Origin: Mauremys mutica
Lineage: Eukaryota > Chordata > Testudines > Geoemydidae
Length of the DNA stretch: 64,000 nucleotides
Assembly (NCBI RefSeq): GCF_020497125.1
Contig: NC_059075.1
Span: forward strand, 106,555,222 to 106,619,221
Reading direction: 5' to 3'
Shown here piece by piece: positions 12,501-24,500 of the stretch. The translations under genes and the position numbers were made by a program. Position 1 is the stretch's first letter. Each line of letters starts with the position of its first letter. The notes under the pieces are model-generated. The model was given only the letters and a program-made list of their open reading frames with translations. It was not told the DNA's origin and made no database searches.

Positions 12501-15500
12501 CCTTCCCCCCACCCCCCAGGCTTGCCGCACCAATCAGCTGTTTTGTGCAGCAAGCCTGGGAGGGAGGAGAAGTGGAGCTGAGCAGCGCGCTTGTGGGCGG
12601 AGACAGAGGCAGAGGTGAGCTGGGGCAGGGGGGCTGCAGCAAGTAAGGGTGGGTAGAGGAACCGCTCCCAACCCCAGCTCACCTCCGCCGCCTCCTCCCA
12701 CAAGCACACTGCTCAGCTCCACTTCTCCTCCCTCCCAGGCTTGCTGCGCAAAACAGCTGATTGGCGTGGCAAGCCTGAGAGAGAGGGGGAGAAGCAGAGC
12801 TGCGGTGTGCTCATGAGAGGAGGCGGAGCGGAGGGGAGCTGGGGTGGGGGGCCCCAGGGAGAGCCACAGCAAGTAATGGGGGCGCGCAGAGGAACCGCTT
12901 GCGGTAACGCAAATTCAGATATAATGCGGTAAAGCAGCCCCATCCCCCAGAGCACTGCTTTACTGCATTATATCCAAATTCACGTTATATTGGACTGCAT
13001 TATATTCGGGTAGAGGTGTACATCTACTTAGTTTAGGCATGTACCTGTCTTTAGGTTTTATTATTTTAGTGTATTTTAAAAAATCCTGAGTATAGCAAAT
13101 GAAATTGGAAAGTTATGTTTGTATCTTTTAGTCAAGAATTCCATGGAAATTGAAAGCACTTTAAACTAGTGCCAAACTACCAGCAGTTGTACATACTTTA
13201 AAATTTACAAATATGGAAAGACAGTTGTAAATAAACTTCGGATCTGTTTGATTTGATTTGTAAGTGGAATTGACTATCTTGGTTTAAAACCATCTCTAAA
13301 CATGAACTTTCAAGTCACGATTTTCAGGAATCTGACAGCATTTTAAGCATCTGCAGTAGGACCTCAGAGTTACAAACACCTCGGGAATGGAGGTTGTTCG
13401 TAACTCTGAAATGTTTGTAACTCTGAACAAAACATTGTAGTTCTTTGAAAAGTTTACAACTAAATGTTGATTTAATACACCTTTGAAACTTTACTATGCA
13501 GAAGAAAAATGCTGCTTTATCTTTTTTTAGTAGTTTAAAACAGTACTGTACTGTATTTGCTGCTGTGTGTGTGTGTGTGTGCGCGTGCGCGCTGCTGCCT
13601 GATTGCTTACTTTTGGTTCCAAATGAGTTGTGTGATTGACTGGTCAGTTCGTAACTCTGGTAGTCGTAACTCTGAGGTTCTATTGTACTTTTTATACTAA
13701 GTGAGGAAGGCTTTTAATTAGGAAGAGGTTGTGCTTTTCTTAAACATTTCTATGTTTACTTCATAGGGAGACCTCAAAAACAAAGTAGTAATAGAAGAGA
13801 AAGAAGCAGCAGCCGCAGCAGAAGAGTCAAATCCCAAAGGAATTCCAGACTTCTGGTTTACAATCTTTAGAAATGTAGATATGCTAAGTGAATTAGTTCA
13901 GGTAAGCTAATTCCATTTGAAAAAGCTAACTTCACCTGCCTTTTTCCCCCAGTTACTAGATGATACTTGAGGAAGACATGAGTAACCAAGAGCTTGCAGT
14001 TCTTGAGAATCCTTTACCTGTGGTGGGAAGAACACCTCAACAGCCCAACACTGTGGCATTTAATTTCAAAAGGGGGAACTATACAAAAATGAGGGGGTTA
14101 GTTAGACAAAAGTTAAAAGGTACAGTGACTAAAGTGAAATCCCTGCAAGTTGCATGGGCCCTTTTTAAAGACACCATAATAGAGGCCCAACTTCAATGTA
14201 TACCCCAAATTAAGAAAAACAGTAAAAGAACTAAAAAAGAGCCCCCGTGGCTTAACAACCATGTAAAAGAAGCAGTGAGAGAGAGACTTCCTTTAAAAAG
14301 TGGAAGTCAAATCCTAGTGAGGCAAATAGAAAGGAGCACAAACACTGCCAACTCAAGTGCAAGAGTGTAATAAGAAAAGCCAAAGAGGAGTTTGAAGAAC
14401 GGCTAGCCAAAAACTCTAAAGGCAATAACAATGTTTTTTAAATACATCAGAAGCAGGAAGCCTGCTAAACAACCACTGGGGCCCCTTGACGATCGAAATA
14501 CAAAAGGAGCGCTTAAAGACGATAAAGTCATTGCGGAGAAACTAAATGGATTCTTTGCTTCAGTCTTCACGGCTGAGGATGTTAGGGAGATTCCCAAACA
14601 TGAGCCGGCTTTTGTAGGTGACAAATCTGAGGAACTGTCACAGATTGAGGTGTCACTAGAGGAGGTTTTGGAATTAATTGATAAACTCAACATTAACAAG
14701 TCACCGGGACCAGATGGCATTCACCCAAGAGTTCTGAAAGAACTCAAATGTGAAGTTGCAGAACTATTAACTAAGGTTTGTAACCTGTCCTTTAAATCGG
14801 CTTTGGTACCCAATGACTGGAAGTTAGCTAATGTAACGCCAATATTTAAAAATGGCTCTAGAGGTGATCCCAGCAATTACAGACCGGTAAGTCTAATGTC
14901 TGTACCGGGCAAATTAGTCGAAACAATAGTTAAGAATAAAATTGTCAGACACATAGAAAGACATAAACTCTTGAGCAATAGTCAACATGGTTTCTGTAAA
15001 GGGAAATCGTGTCTTACTAATCTATTAGAGTTCTTTGAAGGGGTCAACAAACATGTGGACAAGGGGGATCCGGTGGACATAGTGTACTTAGATTTCCAGA
15101 AAGCCTTTGACAAGGTCCCTCACCAAAGGCTCTTACGTAAATTAAGCTGTCATGGGATAAAAGGGAAGGTCCTTTCATGGATTGAGAACTGGTTAAAGGA
15201 CAGGGAACAAGGGTAGGAATTAATGGTAAATTCTCAGAATGGAGAGGGGTAAGTAGTGGTGTTCCCCAAGGGTCAGTCCTAGGACCAATCCTATTCAATT
15301 TATTCATAAATGATCTGGAGAAAGGGGTAAACAGTGAGGTGGCAAAGTTTGCAGATGATACTAAACTGCTCAAGATAGTTAAGACCAAAGCAGATTGTGA
15401 AGAACTTCAAAAAGATCTCACAAAATGGCAAATGAAATATAATGTGGATAAATGTGAAGTAATGCACATTGGAAAAAATAACCCCAACTATACATACAAC

Positions 15501-18500
15501 ATGATGGGGGCTAATTTAGCTACAATGGGTCAGGAAAAAGATCTTGGAGTTATCGTGGATAGTTCTCTGAAGATGTCCACGCAGTGTGCAGAGGCGGTCA
15601 AAAAAGCAAACAGGATGCTAGGAATCATTAAAAAGGGGATAGAGAATAAGACTGAGAATATATTATTGCCCTTATATAAATCCATGGTATGCCCACATCT
15701 CGAATACTGTGCACAGATGTGGTCTCCTCACCTCAAAAAAGATATTCTAGCACTAGAAAAGGTTCAGAAAAGGGCAACTAAAATGATTAGGGGTTTGGAG
15801 AGGGTCCCATACAAGGAAAGATTAAAGAGGCTAGGACTCTTCAGCTTGGAAAAGAGAAGACTAAGGGGGGATATGATAGAGGTATATAAAATCATGAGTG
15901 ATGTCGAGAAAGTGGATAAGGAAAAGTTATTTACTTATTCCCATAATACAAGAACTAGGGGTCACCAAATGAAATTAATAGGCAGCAGGTTTAAAACAAA
16001 TAAAAGGAAGTTCTTCTTCACGCAGTGCACAGTCAACTTGTGGAACTCCTTACCTGTGGAGATTGTGAAGGCTAGGACTATAACAATGTTTAAACGGGGA
16101 TTGGATAAATTCATGGTGGCTAAGTCCATAAATGGCTATTAGCTAGGATGGGTAAGAATGGTGTCCCTAGCCTCTGTTCGTCAGAGGATGGAGATGGATG
16201 GCTGGAGAGAGATCACTTGATCATTGCCTGTTAGGTTCACTCTCTCTGGGGCACCTGGCATTGGCCACTGTCGGTAGACAGATACTGGGCTAGATGGACC
16301 TTTGGTCTGACCCAGTACGGCCGTTCTTATGTTCTTATGGTCTTTATCAAATAAAACACTTGAAGATAATTTGTAGTTTGCTTGCTTGTTACTAAGTGAA
16401 AGTTTTTGATAAATAAGATCTAAGCTGTTTGGAAACTGGTATTGCAATTAGTTCTGTATCCATTAGCGCATATATTCACATTCTACTCTCAAAACAACTA
16501 TTCCCATATGTTTTTGCTACTTTATTTCATACATGTTTAGGTAGTTGTATAATTTAAGGATCTTGAGCGAGTACTTAAACTGGCTGTACCTGTATTGGAC
16601 TGGACTTATATATTTGCTACATTTTGTTGCATTCTGCCCTTATATAATTTATCCTATTAACTTTCTGTTAATATTTTGGAATAATCCCCTAAAACTAGTC
16701 ATTTTTATACATCTGTCATGTTATGTCTCTGCTTAGTAGTGGAGTAGTAATTGGAGTTTTCATCTCCCAATAAGTTTAATTTTCAGTCACATGCTACCCC
16801 AGGAGATGGCAACTTGAACTTCAAAGATAAGATGACAGATTTCAACAAACGAGAATTTGGCAAATGACAGTTTTAAAGTAATTTCAAAGAACTTGGATCT
16901 GAATTTCAAATTTATCACAAACTTGTGATCCAGTTATTAGGTTCTGCATAGTTCATTGCTCTGAAGTGAGCAAGTTTAGATGAGAATTTGCTTTTCAAAA
17001 TACTGCCTACTCAAACTTTTTTCTTTTCTGTTTAGGAATATGATGAACCAATCTTAAAACACCTGCAGGATATTAAAGTGAAATTTTCTGAACCTGGACA
17101 GCCTATGGTAAGTATTGTCTGATTTTATTTATTTATTTATTTTTAAATAGTACACTATAGTGATGGGCAATGGTTCAATGTGTTTTTGATCCCTCCCTGC
17201 CTACAACCATCAGTGTGAAAACATGGGGCATACTTTTCTGACCAAAGATGCCAAGCTTCAGGTTCTGAGCACAGATTTTTAGTTGTTGCCCTTTATTGTC
17301 TTGTACTCTAGCCAATCTTTATCATCACCTTCAACTCTATTCTACCTCCCCTTGTTTCCCTTTATTTATGTTTAAAAGAGTGAACTAATTTTTTATATTG
17401 AAAAATTGAAACAGCTACTTATGCAATATTTAATACTTGGACAAATTAGTGAACATTATTCAAAAAGAATCATGTGTACTGTTCATCACATTAGAAAAAC
17501 TATACCTTCCCCAAATAAAATGGAAATCAACGTGACTTAAGTTCTGTTAATCTAAAGCAGTAATGAAAAATATGGTACAGATGCAAAAATACAGAAAGTT
17601 TGAACAAAAGATTTCATTTTTTTTAACTGCACTTAGTAACCATTTTTTTCCAGATAAATATACCCTTAGAGTTAATATCAACACAGCAGCTGAGATAAGT
17701 GATTCCTAGCTCAAATAGACGTACACACACTAGCTAAGCTCATGTAATGCCTAAAATAGCCGGGTGGCCACAGCAGTTTAGTAGCCCATTTAAATAGTCC
17801 CACTCAACTTCCTGCATTCATACTTGTGTGGTTAGCCTGAGCTGCCATAGCTGCATGGCTGCACTGCTATTTGTCATTTCTAGCCCAAGCAGAGCTAGCA
17901 TGCTTAAGTCTACCTGAGCTGGGAATTATACCTCTGAGCTGCTGTGTAGATGTGTACTTTGACAAACTGTTTTTATTAAAAAAAAAAAAAAAAAAAAAAA
18001 AAGTGAAGTCAGACTTCTAATGTAATCTTACCTGTGCAAGGAAAAAGCTAAACTACTAGTGGAGTTTATAAATGAGCACACAAAGGGAATCATTTGGCAC
18101 TTACCTGCAGAAATTAACTTAAATCAGTTATGTCTGGCTCATCATGATTGAACTTTAAAACATCTAGGTTATCAGGAAGCCGAAGTATTGGCAAGTACAC
18201 CAGAAAGTATTCATGGACTTCAACTGTAAATCTACAGTTTTTGAGACAGTTTATAATAGAAGTCATTGCCTTGACAGTAGGTCATGACAATCCTCTTTTG
18301 AATCAAGCGAAGTGGCCTGCACTGCTTGCCTGAAAGATATTTGTCATGGACATCTGCAAGGCAGCAACATTTGCAAAACATAATTGCTTGCATTCAGTTT
18401 CCATAAGGAAATCCCATTTTGGTGCCTTAACACCCCATAACTTGTTTTTGTATTTGTTTGGTCTCCTGTACTATTATCACTGCTCTTAAATGGAAAAAAA

Positions 18501-21500
18501 CCTTAAGAGCTTAGAGCTGGCTGTGTTTTGTTAGGTAGCTGAGACATGGGGTCCTGTCAGAATATTTTTAGAAAAATCAAATTTACAAGTGATCTTGTTT
18601 TCTCTCAGCTACCACAGAGTAAACGTCTTTCTGATTCCTGTGCCTTAATACATTACTGTTGTTTGAAAATGCTACACTAGGATGTTTGTCCAATAAATTA
18701 CTCCATTGGGTTTTTAAATCCATGCAAACTGACTTTAGTCTAATTTTTTTCCTCAAATATTTTAACTTCTACTCACAGCCTCTCTTCACACTTCATTGTG
18801 TGACTGTTTATATTGTTGAATGTTGTGACAGTGCAGTTGTCCATGATAAAAGGTATGTGTACACACCAGACTTGCTTCACTACAGGACAAGTAGGAAAAA
18901 AGATGGTTTCCCAAAAGCTTTAATAGTTGGAGAATAATTTGATGTAGTATTCCTTCCCAAACTTCCTTCTGTGAGGTGCCCCAGGCTCTGTAAAATAAAA
19001 CAATAACTCAGACTAATTGAGGGAGTAAAATATAAGGGAAGGAGCAATAATTGAAGCAGACAACGCTAATAACTTTAGTGAGAGACGTAAGGTGCTCTCA
19101 AAGCAGGGAGAATGGTCCAAGATGCATGCCAAGCAAGAGTGAGTTTGTCACAAAGGGGCGTACAATACCACATGCACAATGATCTGTTGCCTGCCAACCT
19201 AAGATACAACCACGAGATCACAAAGTTGGTGGGTTGTGTTTGAGCACAGAAGCAAACTAGACAACCCTTTAAAGGATTCTCATTTTGTTTATGCAAATTT
19301 CTTAAAGTGTAGTTCAGAGAATGTTAATAAAAACTGTTCTGTAGATAATATCATACTGTCACTCAGCTTAATTTTCTGTGGTTTAAAATAGCTTAAACAA
19401 AATTGCAATAACACGTGGTTTTTAGGGCTGGTCAGATTTTACCAATGGATTTCTTTTCTTGCCTTTTGCACTGTTCGTAACCTGTTGACAGTATCTTCCT
19501 GGTAATGGGTTCCATTCCAGTGCTACATTAAATCCAATAATAGAAGACTGACGAACTCAATGTCTCTTCTAGATTTGGGGACAAACTTAATAAAAAGACA
19601 CTGAAACTCTTACCCACTTTACAGGAAAACTGCTCTTTGGTCTTTTATAATAGTGACTTTCTGAAAAATGACTCACCAGTTTGTAACAGGAACAGCATTG
19701 TGTGTGTGTAACTTTAGTACTTGGGACTTTTTATTGCAGAAAGTACTCACTGCCTAAGTATGTTCTGAATTATCAGATTCTAATAAAACAGTTTCTCTGC
19801 TTCAGACGCAATAAGCTGCAAATTAATGGAATTTTAATTAATTTTTGTTTTTGACCAAATGTGACTTTAGCATAGTTGCTGCAGTTTAAGAAAAGCAGTT
19901 TTAAAGGAATATAATCAAACCTTGATACTGAGGAGTCATGTTCATACTATAACTTGTTCTGTTCAGTTTATTTTAAATATGTCAGATACATCTTGCCCAC
20001 AAATTACCTCAATAAACCTTAATGTTCAGTATTTAGCAAAATTAGTCACATTTTGTAGGGGAGATAGTTAAGACTAGAAGACCATCAGGATCCTGTAGCT
20101 AGGTGCTATGCTCTCAAGCTACAGTGATTCACTTTCAGAATATCACTTCAGTAAGTGGTTTTCTGAACAAACATTGGAGAAGGTTTCAAACTATAAACAT
20201 GTCAGAGCATTTAATATATTGCTCTGAGCTATCATTCTGGAGAGATGTAATGATGCCATACAAAATAGTATTGCTCTAACTTCATTCTTATTTTTTTATA
20301 TATCTGGCTTTCTTAATTCTGTAATTCTGAAAACTAACATTTTTTGTGGGGGAGGGAAGGGTGTTGTTGGCATTCCATTGTTGTCTAATTCCATTTCAGT
20401 TCTGCTTCTAGTTGCACAACACTGCCAGCCCTGCAAATGTTTTCACAAATCAACTATAGTAAAGATTTTTGTCAGCCAGATGATGGCCATCAGTTATCCT
20501 GTGTAACATGAGTTGCATTCAGTGGGGTTGTATAGGTATTCATTGCAATTTTTTTTAAAAATTAATTAAATTTCTAAATAAAATACAAAAATGTTTCATT
20601 TTGAAATGAACAGGGTTTTTTAAGATTCCATTTCTTCATTCCCATTTTTTTCAGCCACAATTATTAAATGAATTCAACGTGAATTTCTGGATTGTTTGTG
20701 TCCCCCCACGAGGAATTTCCTGGCAAATTCACTACTTGCCAACATTTTTTTTGCCCAGCTCTAGTCATCACTAGTGATAGTCAAGTTTGACTTTCAGAGC
20801 CCAGGCTGAGTTTGTATAAACTCTTCAGAGTTTACACGTCTCCCCCTCTCCTTTTTAGTTTTACAGACTCAGTAAGATGCAACCCCTGTTGCTCTTAAAA
20901 AGCGGATCAAAGTATAACCACCATGAGTACAAAAATAACCAGTGGATCTGTGTCTAGTTTCTAGTCTCCCTTTCTATCCTCCCCTGGTCTAGCAAGACTG
21001 CTCCATTTCTTCCCCCCAAGCAGCCTTTGTATGTATTAACAACGCTAGCAAATGAACAACTAGCTGGTGCCAATGGGAGTCTATTCAGTTATCTCACTAA
21101 AAAGATGATCCTGGAAATGCAGCAGACAAGCTAGGGCAGGTGTAGGCAACCTATGGCATGCATGCCGAACACATCACGTGAGCTGATTTTCAGTGGCACT
21201 CACACTGCCCGAGTCCTGGCCACCGGTCCGGAGGTTCTGCATTTTAATTTAATTTTAAATGAAGCTTCTTAAACATTTTAAAAACCTTATTTATTTTACT
21301 TACAACAATAGTTTAGTTATATATTATAGACTTATAGAAAGACCTTCTAAAACATTAAAATGTATTATCGGCACACGAAACCTTAAATTAGATTGAATAA
21401 ATGAAGATTCTTGCCGACCCCTGAGCTAGATTGTGGAGAGAAAAGAGGACTCTTCATATCTTCAAAGAACTACACTAGCTTGCTTTTTAAAAAGAAAGTT

Positions 21501-24500
21501 TATAACTTGATCTGAATGTTGTGACATGGTTGAGGAGGAAAAGCTTCCATGGAAAATAAACTATCCACTCTTGGGCTTAACTCAGAGCATGGAGCCCAGC
21601 ACTCCCAAAAGCACTCTCTCCATCTCCAAAACTGCCAATCTTACAGCCCTTCCCCAGAGCACCTGTGCAAGAGGAGGAATTGCAGAGGTATCTTTAGATA
21701 AAGTTTTAAATATATTAGCGCTTCTGAGTTACCCGAACATGGGGAAGAAACTAAGGTTTAGTTGCCTTTTTGCTCATGCATAACTTAAACAACTTTATTT
21801 TTAATTTCTAAACTGGTGCATGTTTAATTTTGAATTGCATAGCCTTGTACATTTTGGCTCTAGAAAGCTATGTAAGTTTAAAATTCATGTTTTGTACAGG
21901 AGCTTGCATGTTTCCTATGGAACCTTTCAGTTATTTATTTTCAATAACTTAATGAGACAAAATGCATATTTTTCGGGTAAAGGTTAAAAATCAGCAGTAC
22001 TTCCACCCTTTAATTTTATTTAAATTATATGTTGACACAGAACACCTAAGAATCTTAAGAAATGCTAAAGTGAAGAGTTCCGCTAAAAAACATTTGTAGA
22101 TGCCATGAGGAAGAAAAACTAACTTTAAAGAAGCAATTCAGTTCACTTTTAAGATTCTAAACCATTAACAGACTACGGTAATCTTAATTAAACATGAGTT
22201 TGTGAAGTCACCAGCTCTTGCCAGATGAGCAGAGAAGAACTTTTTGAAGTCTTCCCATGTGGTGGTGTAATTTAGAATCTTAAACTATTTTTGTAACTTT
22301 TAAAAATTCAATTCTTTAGTCTTGTGTGTGATATCAAAGATTCAGAAGGACTAGCTGCATTCTTTTGAACTGGTTTCAAACCTAGTTCAGTAAAATAAAA
22401 TGAAATTGGGTCTCTTTCAAATGCAAACTTAAAAGCTGTAAGACGAAGATAATTTGTAAAAGCTTCATTAAAACAACTTTACTGATGTAGTTTGACTATT
22501 ATCCAAGCCTATTTCTGTTATTGTACTTTAAAAAATCATTACTGTAGTCAGTAGATATGTATTTAACACATGCTCTTTCAATTTCCTCTTACCTGTATTT
22601 GTTCAGAATTTGGTTGTCCTACTGGGTTTGTTTTTTGTTTTATTTATTTGTTAAATCAGGTATAATTTAAAACAATAATGGAACGTTCTTTTAGTCTTTC
22701 TCATTAGAGTTCCACTTCGAGCCCAATGACTACTTTACTAATTCAGTCCTGACAAAAACCTACAAGATGAAGTCAGAGCCAGACAAGACTGATCCCTTTT
22801 CATTTGAAGGCCCTGAAATAGTTGATTGTGAGGGGTAAGGAAAATCTGTTTTTTAAAAATATTTTTGGAGCCTCTAGTCTGTATTCTCCAGGACTCTTTT
22901 CTTTAGCTTGGTAATGGTTGATACTAGGAAAGTCTTGTGGATGAAAGCATGAAACTGGTAGTATAGATGGTGAACTCTAACAGTTTTATTCTGTGCAGAT
23001 GGAATATAATATGCATTTAAAACTGTGCCTCTCCAGTTCAAGGGATTAGTAGTGAGGATACAAGTCTTTCAAATTCAGTCCAGGTAGGTAGTGGTTAAAA
23101 GTTGTTTTGGTTCAAAGTTAATGGCTGGTCTCAGTTTAGTCCTTATTGGGCATTTGCCTGCCTCAAAACCCTACCATCACAATTGGCATTAAATTAGCAT
23201 TCTTGAAGTTCAGCAAAAAAAATTTCAATAGTCACTTATAGGCCTGGCAGAATTTGATTTTTATATATTAAAAAAAAATGGATATTAGTATTTATTTTTA
23301 AACATCTTTTCCTGATTCTTATTAATTTAAAATTTTGGTTTTTGGAAATTATGGGGGGATCAGACAATGTGGGGGGCCAGACAATAAGTTATCGACAGTA
23401 GATGCTAAGGTTCAAAACGTTAAATCTTTATAACCATCAATGCAAAAATTATCATCATTGTCAAAATAAACAAATTAAAAATCCTAAATCCAACTGAGTT
23501 CTCAAGCAGCATTTTCTTTCTTTGGCTATCTGTAAATTTATCAGTGGCAATATTCTTTTTGTTGGTTTGCGTGTGCAGCAAAATTACATTTTTATTGGTA
23601 AATGTCAATCCGGCCAAACCTAGTCATGTATATGAGTATCCTCTAAGTCTTCTTAAGAGATGGTCCCTGGAATATTGAGGTATGTTGACAAGCATGCTGA
23701 AACCAAGGCACCCTGCCAACGTGCCTCAAATGTTCAGAATATTGCAAGCAAACATTGTATTTGGAAACAGTTGATGCAGGGTCCCCTGGTGAAAATAAGA
23801 GAAAGTAGGAGGGACACTTGCTGCCCTAACCACTGGCATATACATGGGAGGTGGAAGATCCTGGGTCCAGGCCCCCAGCTCCAACTACTTTCATTATTTA
23901 TTCAGAGTGCAACATTTTCAACAGGGAGCTGTGTCATATCAGAATATCCCGTAGCTCAATGGCTAGAGCACTCTCCTGAGAGGTGGGAGACCCCTCTGTT
24001 CAGATCCTTTCTCCCACTCTGGTAGAAAGTGGGGAATTGAAGTGGGGCTCTCACATCCCAGATGAGTGCTCTTATCTGCTGGACTAAAAGTTATAAGATT
24101 ATCCTGCAGCTGGATTTTGAATGGGGCCCAGATTGGTAGGTGACATCTGAGCTTGCCTACTGGATCAGGTCCTACACATGACTTAAGCAGCTGAACACCT
24201 GTCTTCCCCTGTTTGTGAATCATTCTGGGACTTAGTCAGGAGATGGGTGTCTAGATACCTAAAGGAAGACAGCAGCGTGCATGCTCACAGGCAGGAATAT
24301 ATGCAGTAGGGAACTTTTGACTCTGAAAAATGTAGGCATTGAATCAGCTTAGGTGCCTACAGGATTTGATGGCCATTTTGTGGATCGCAGTGGAGCCAAA
24401 ACTGGAACTTGGTGGGAGACTAGGTGTCTAAGGCTACGTCTACACTACCTAGGGATCAACGCTGCTGCAATCGGTGCACTGGGGGTTGATTTAGTAGATC

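Larger units (their letters stand above)
13950..16340 (+). mobile_element. long, fairly young CR1 LINE (5'-truncated)
   Basis: It covers the end of the endonuclease region, the whole reverse transcriptase and the 3' UTR. The tail gctagatggacctttggtct...cgttcttatgttcttatgg is the CR1 3' end with its short terminal repeats. It is inserted in sense in the NAP1L4 intron. I see three reading-frame breaks but little other decay, so it is much younger than the copies at 966-2645 and 3680-4735. Confidence 0.93.

Noticed and set aside
12253..12955. Several overlapping open frames of 60-112 codons on both strands
   Set aside because: They lie in the GC-rich palindromic core of a TA-flanked transposon; few stops are expected from composition, and the translations show no domain.
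23950..24020. Possible functional tRNA gene
   Set aside because: A/B-box-like words are present, but the arms do not pair as a cloverleaf and the segment is part of a diverged inverted repeat.
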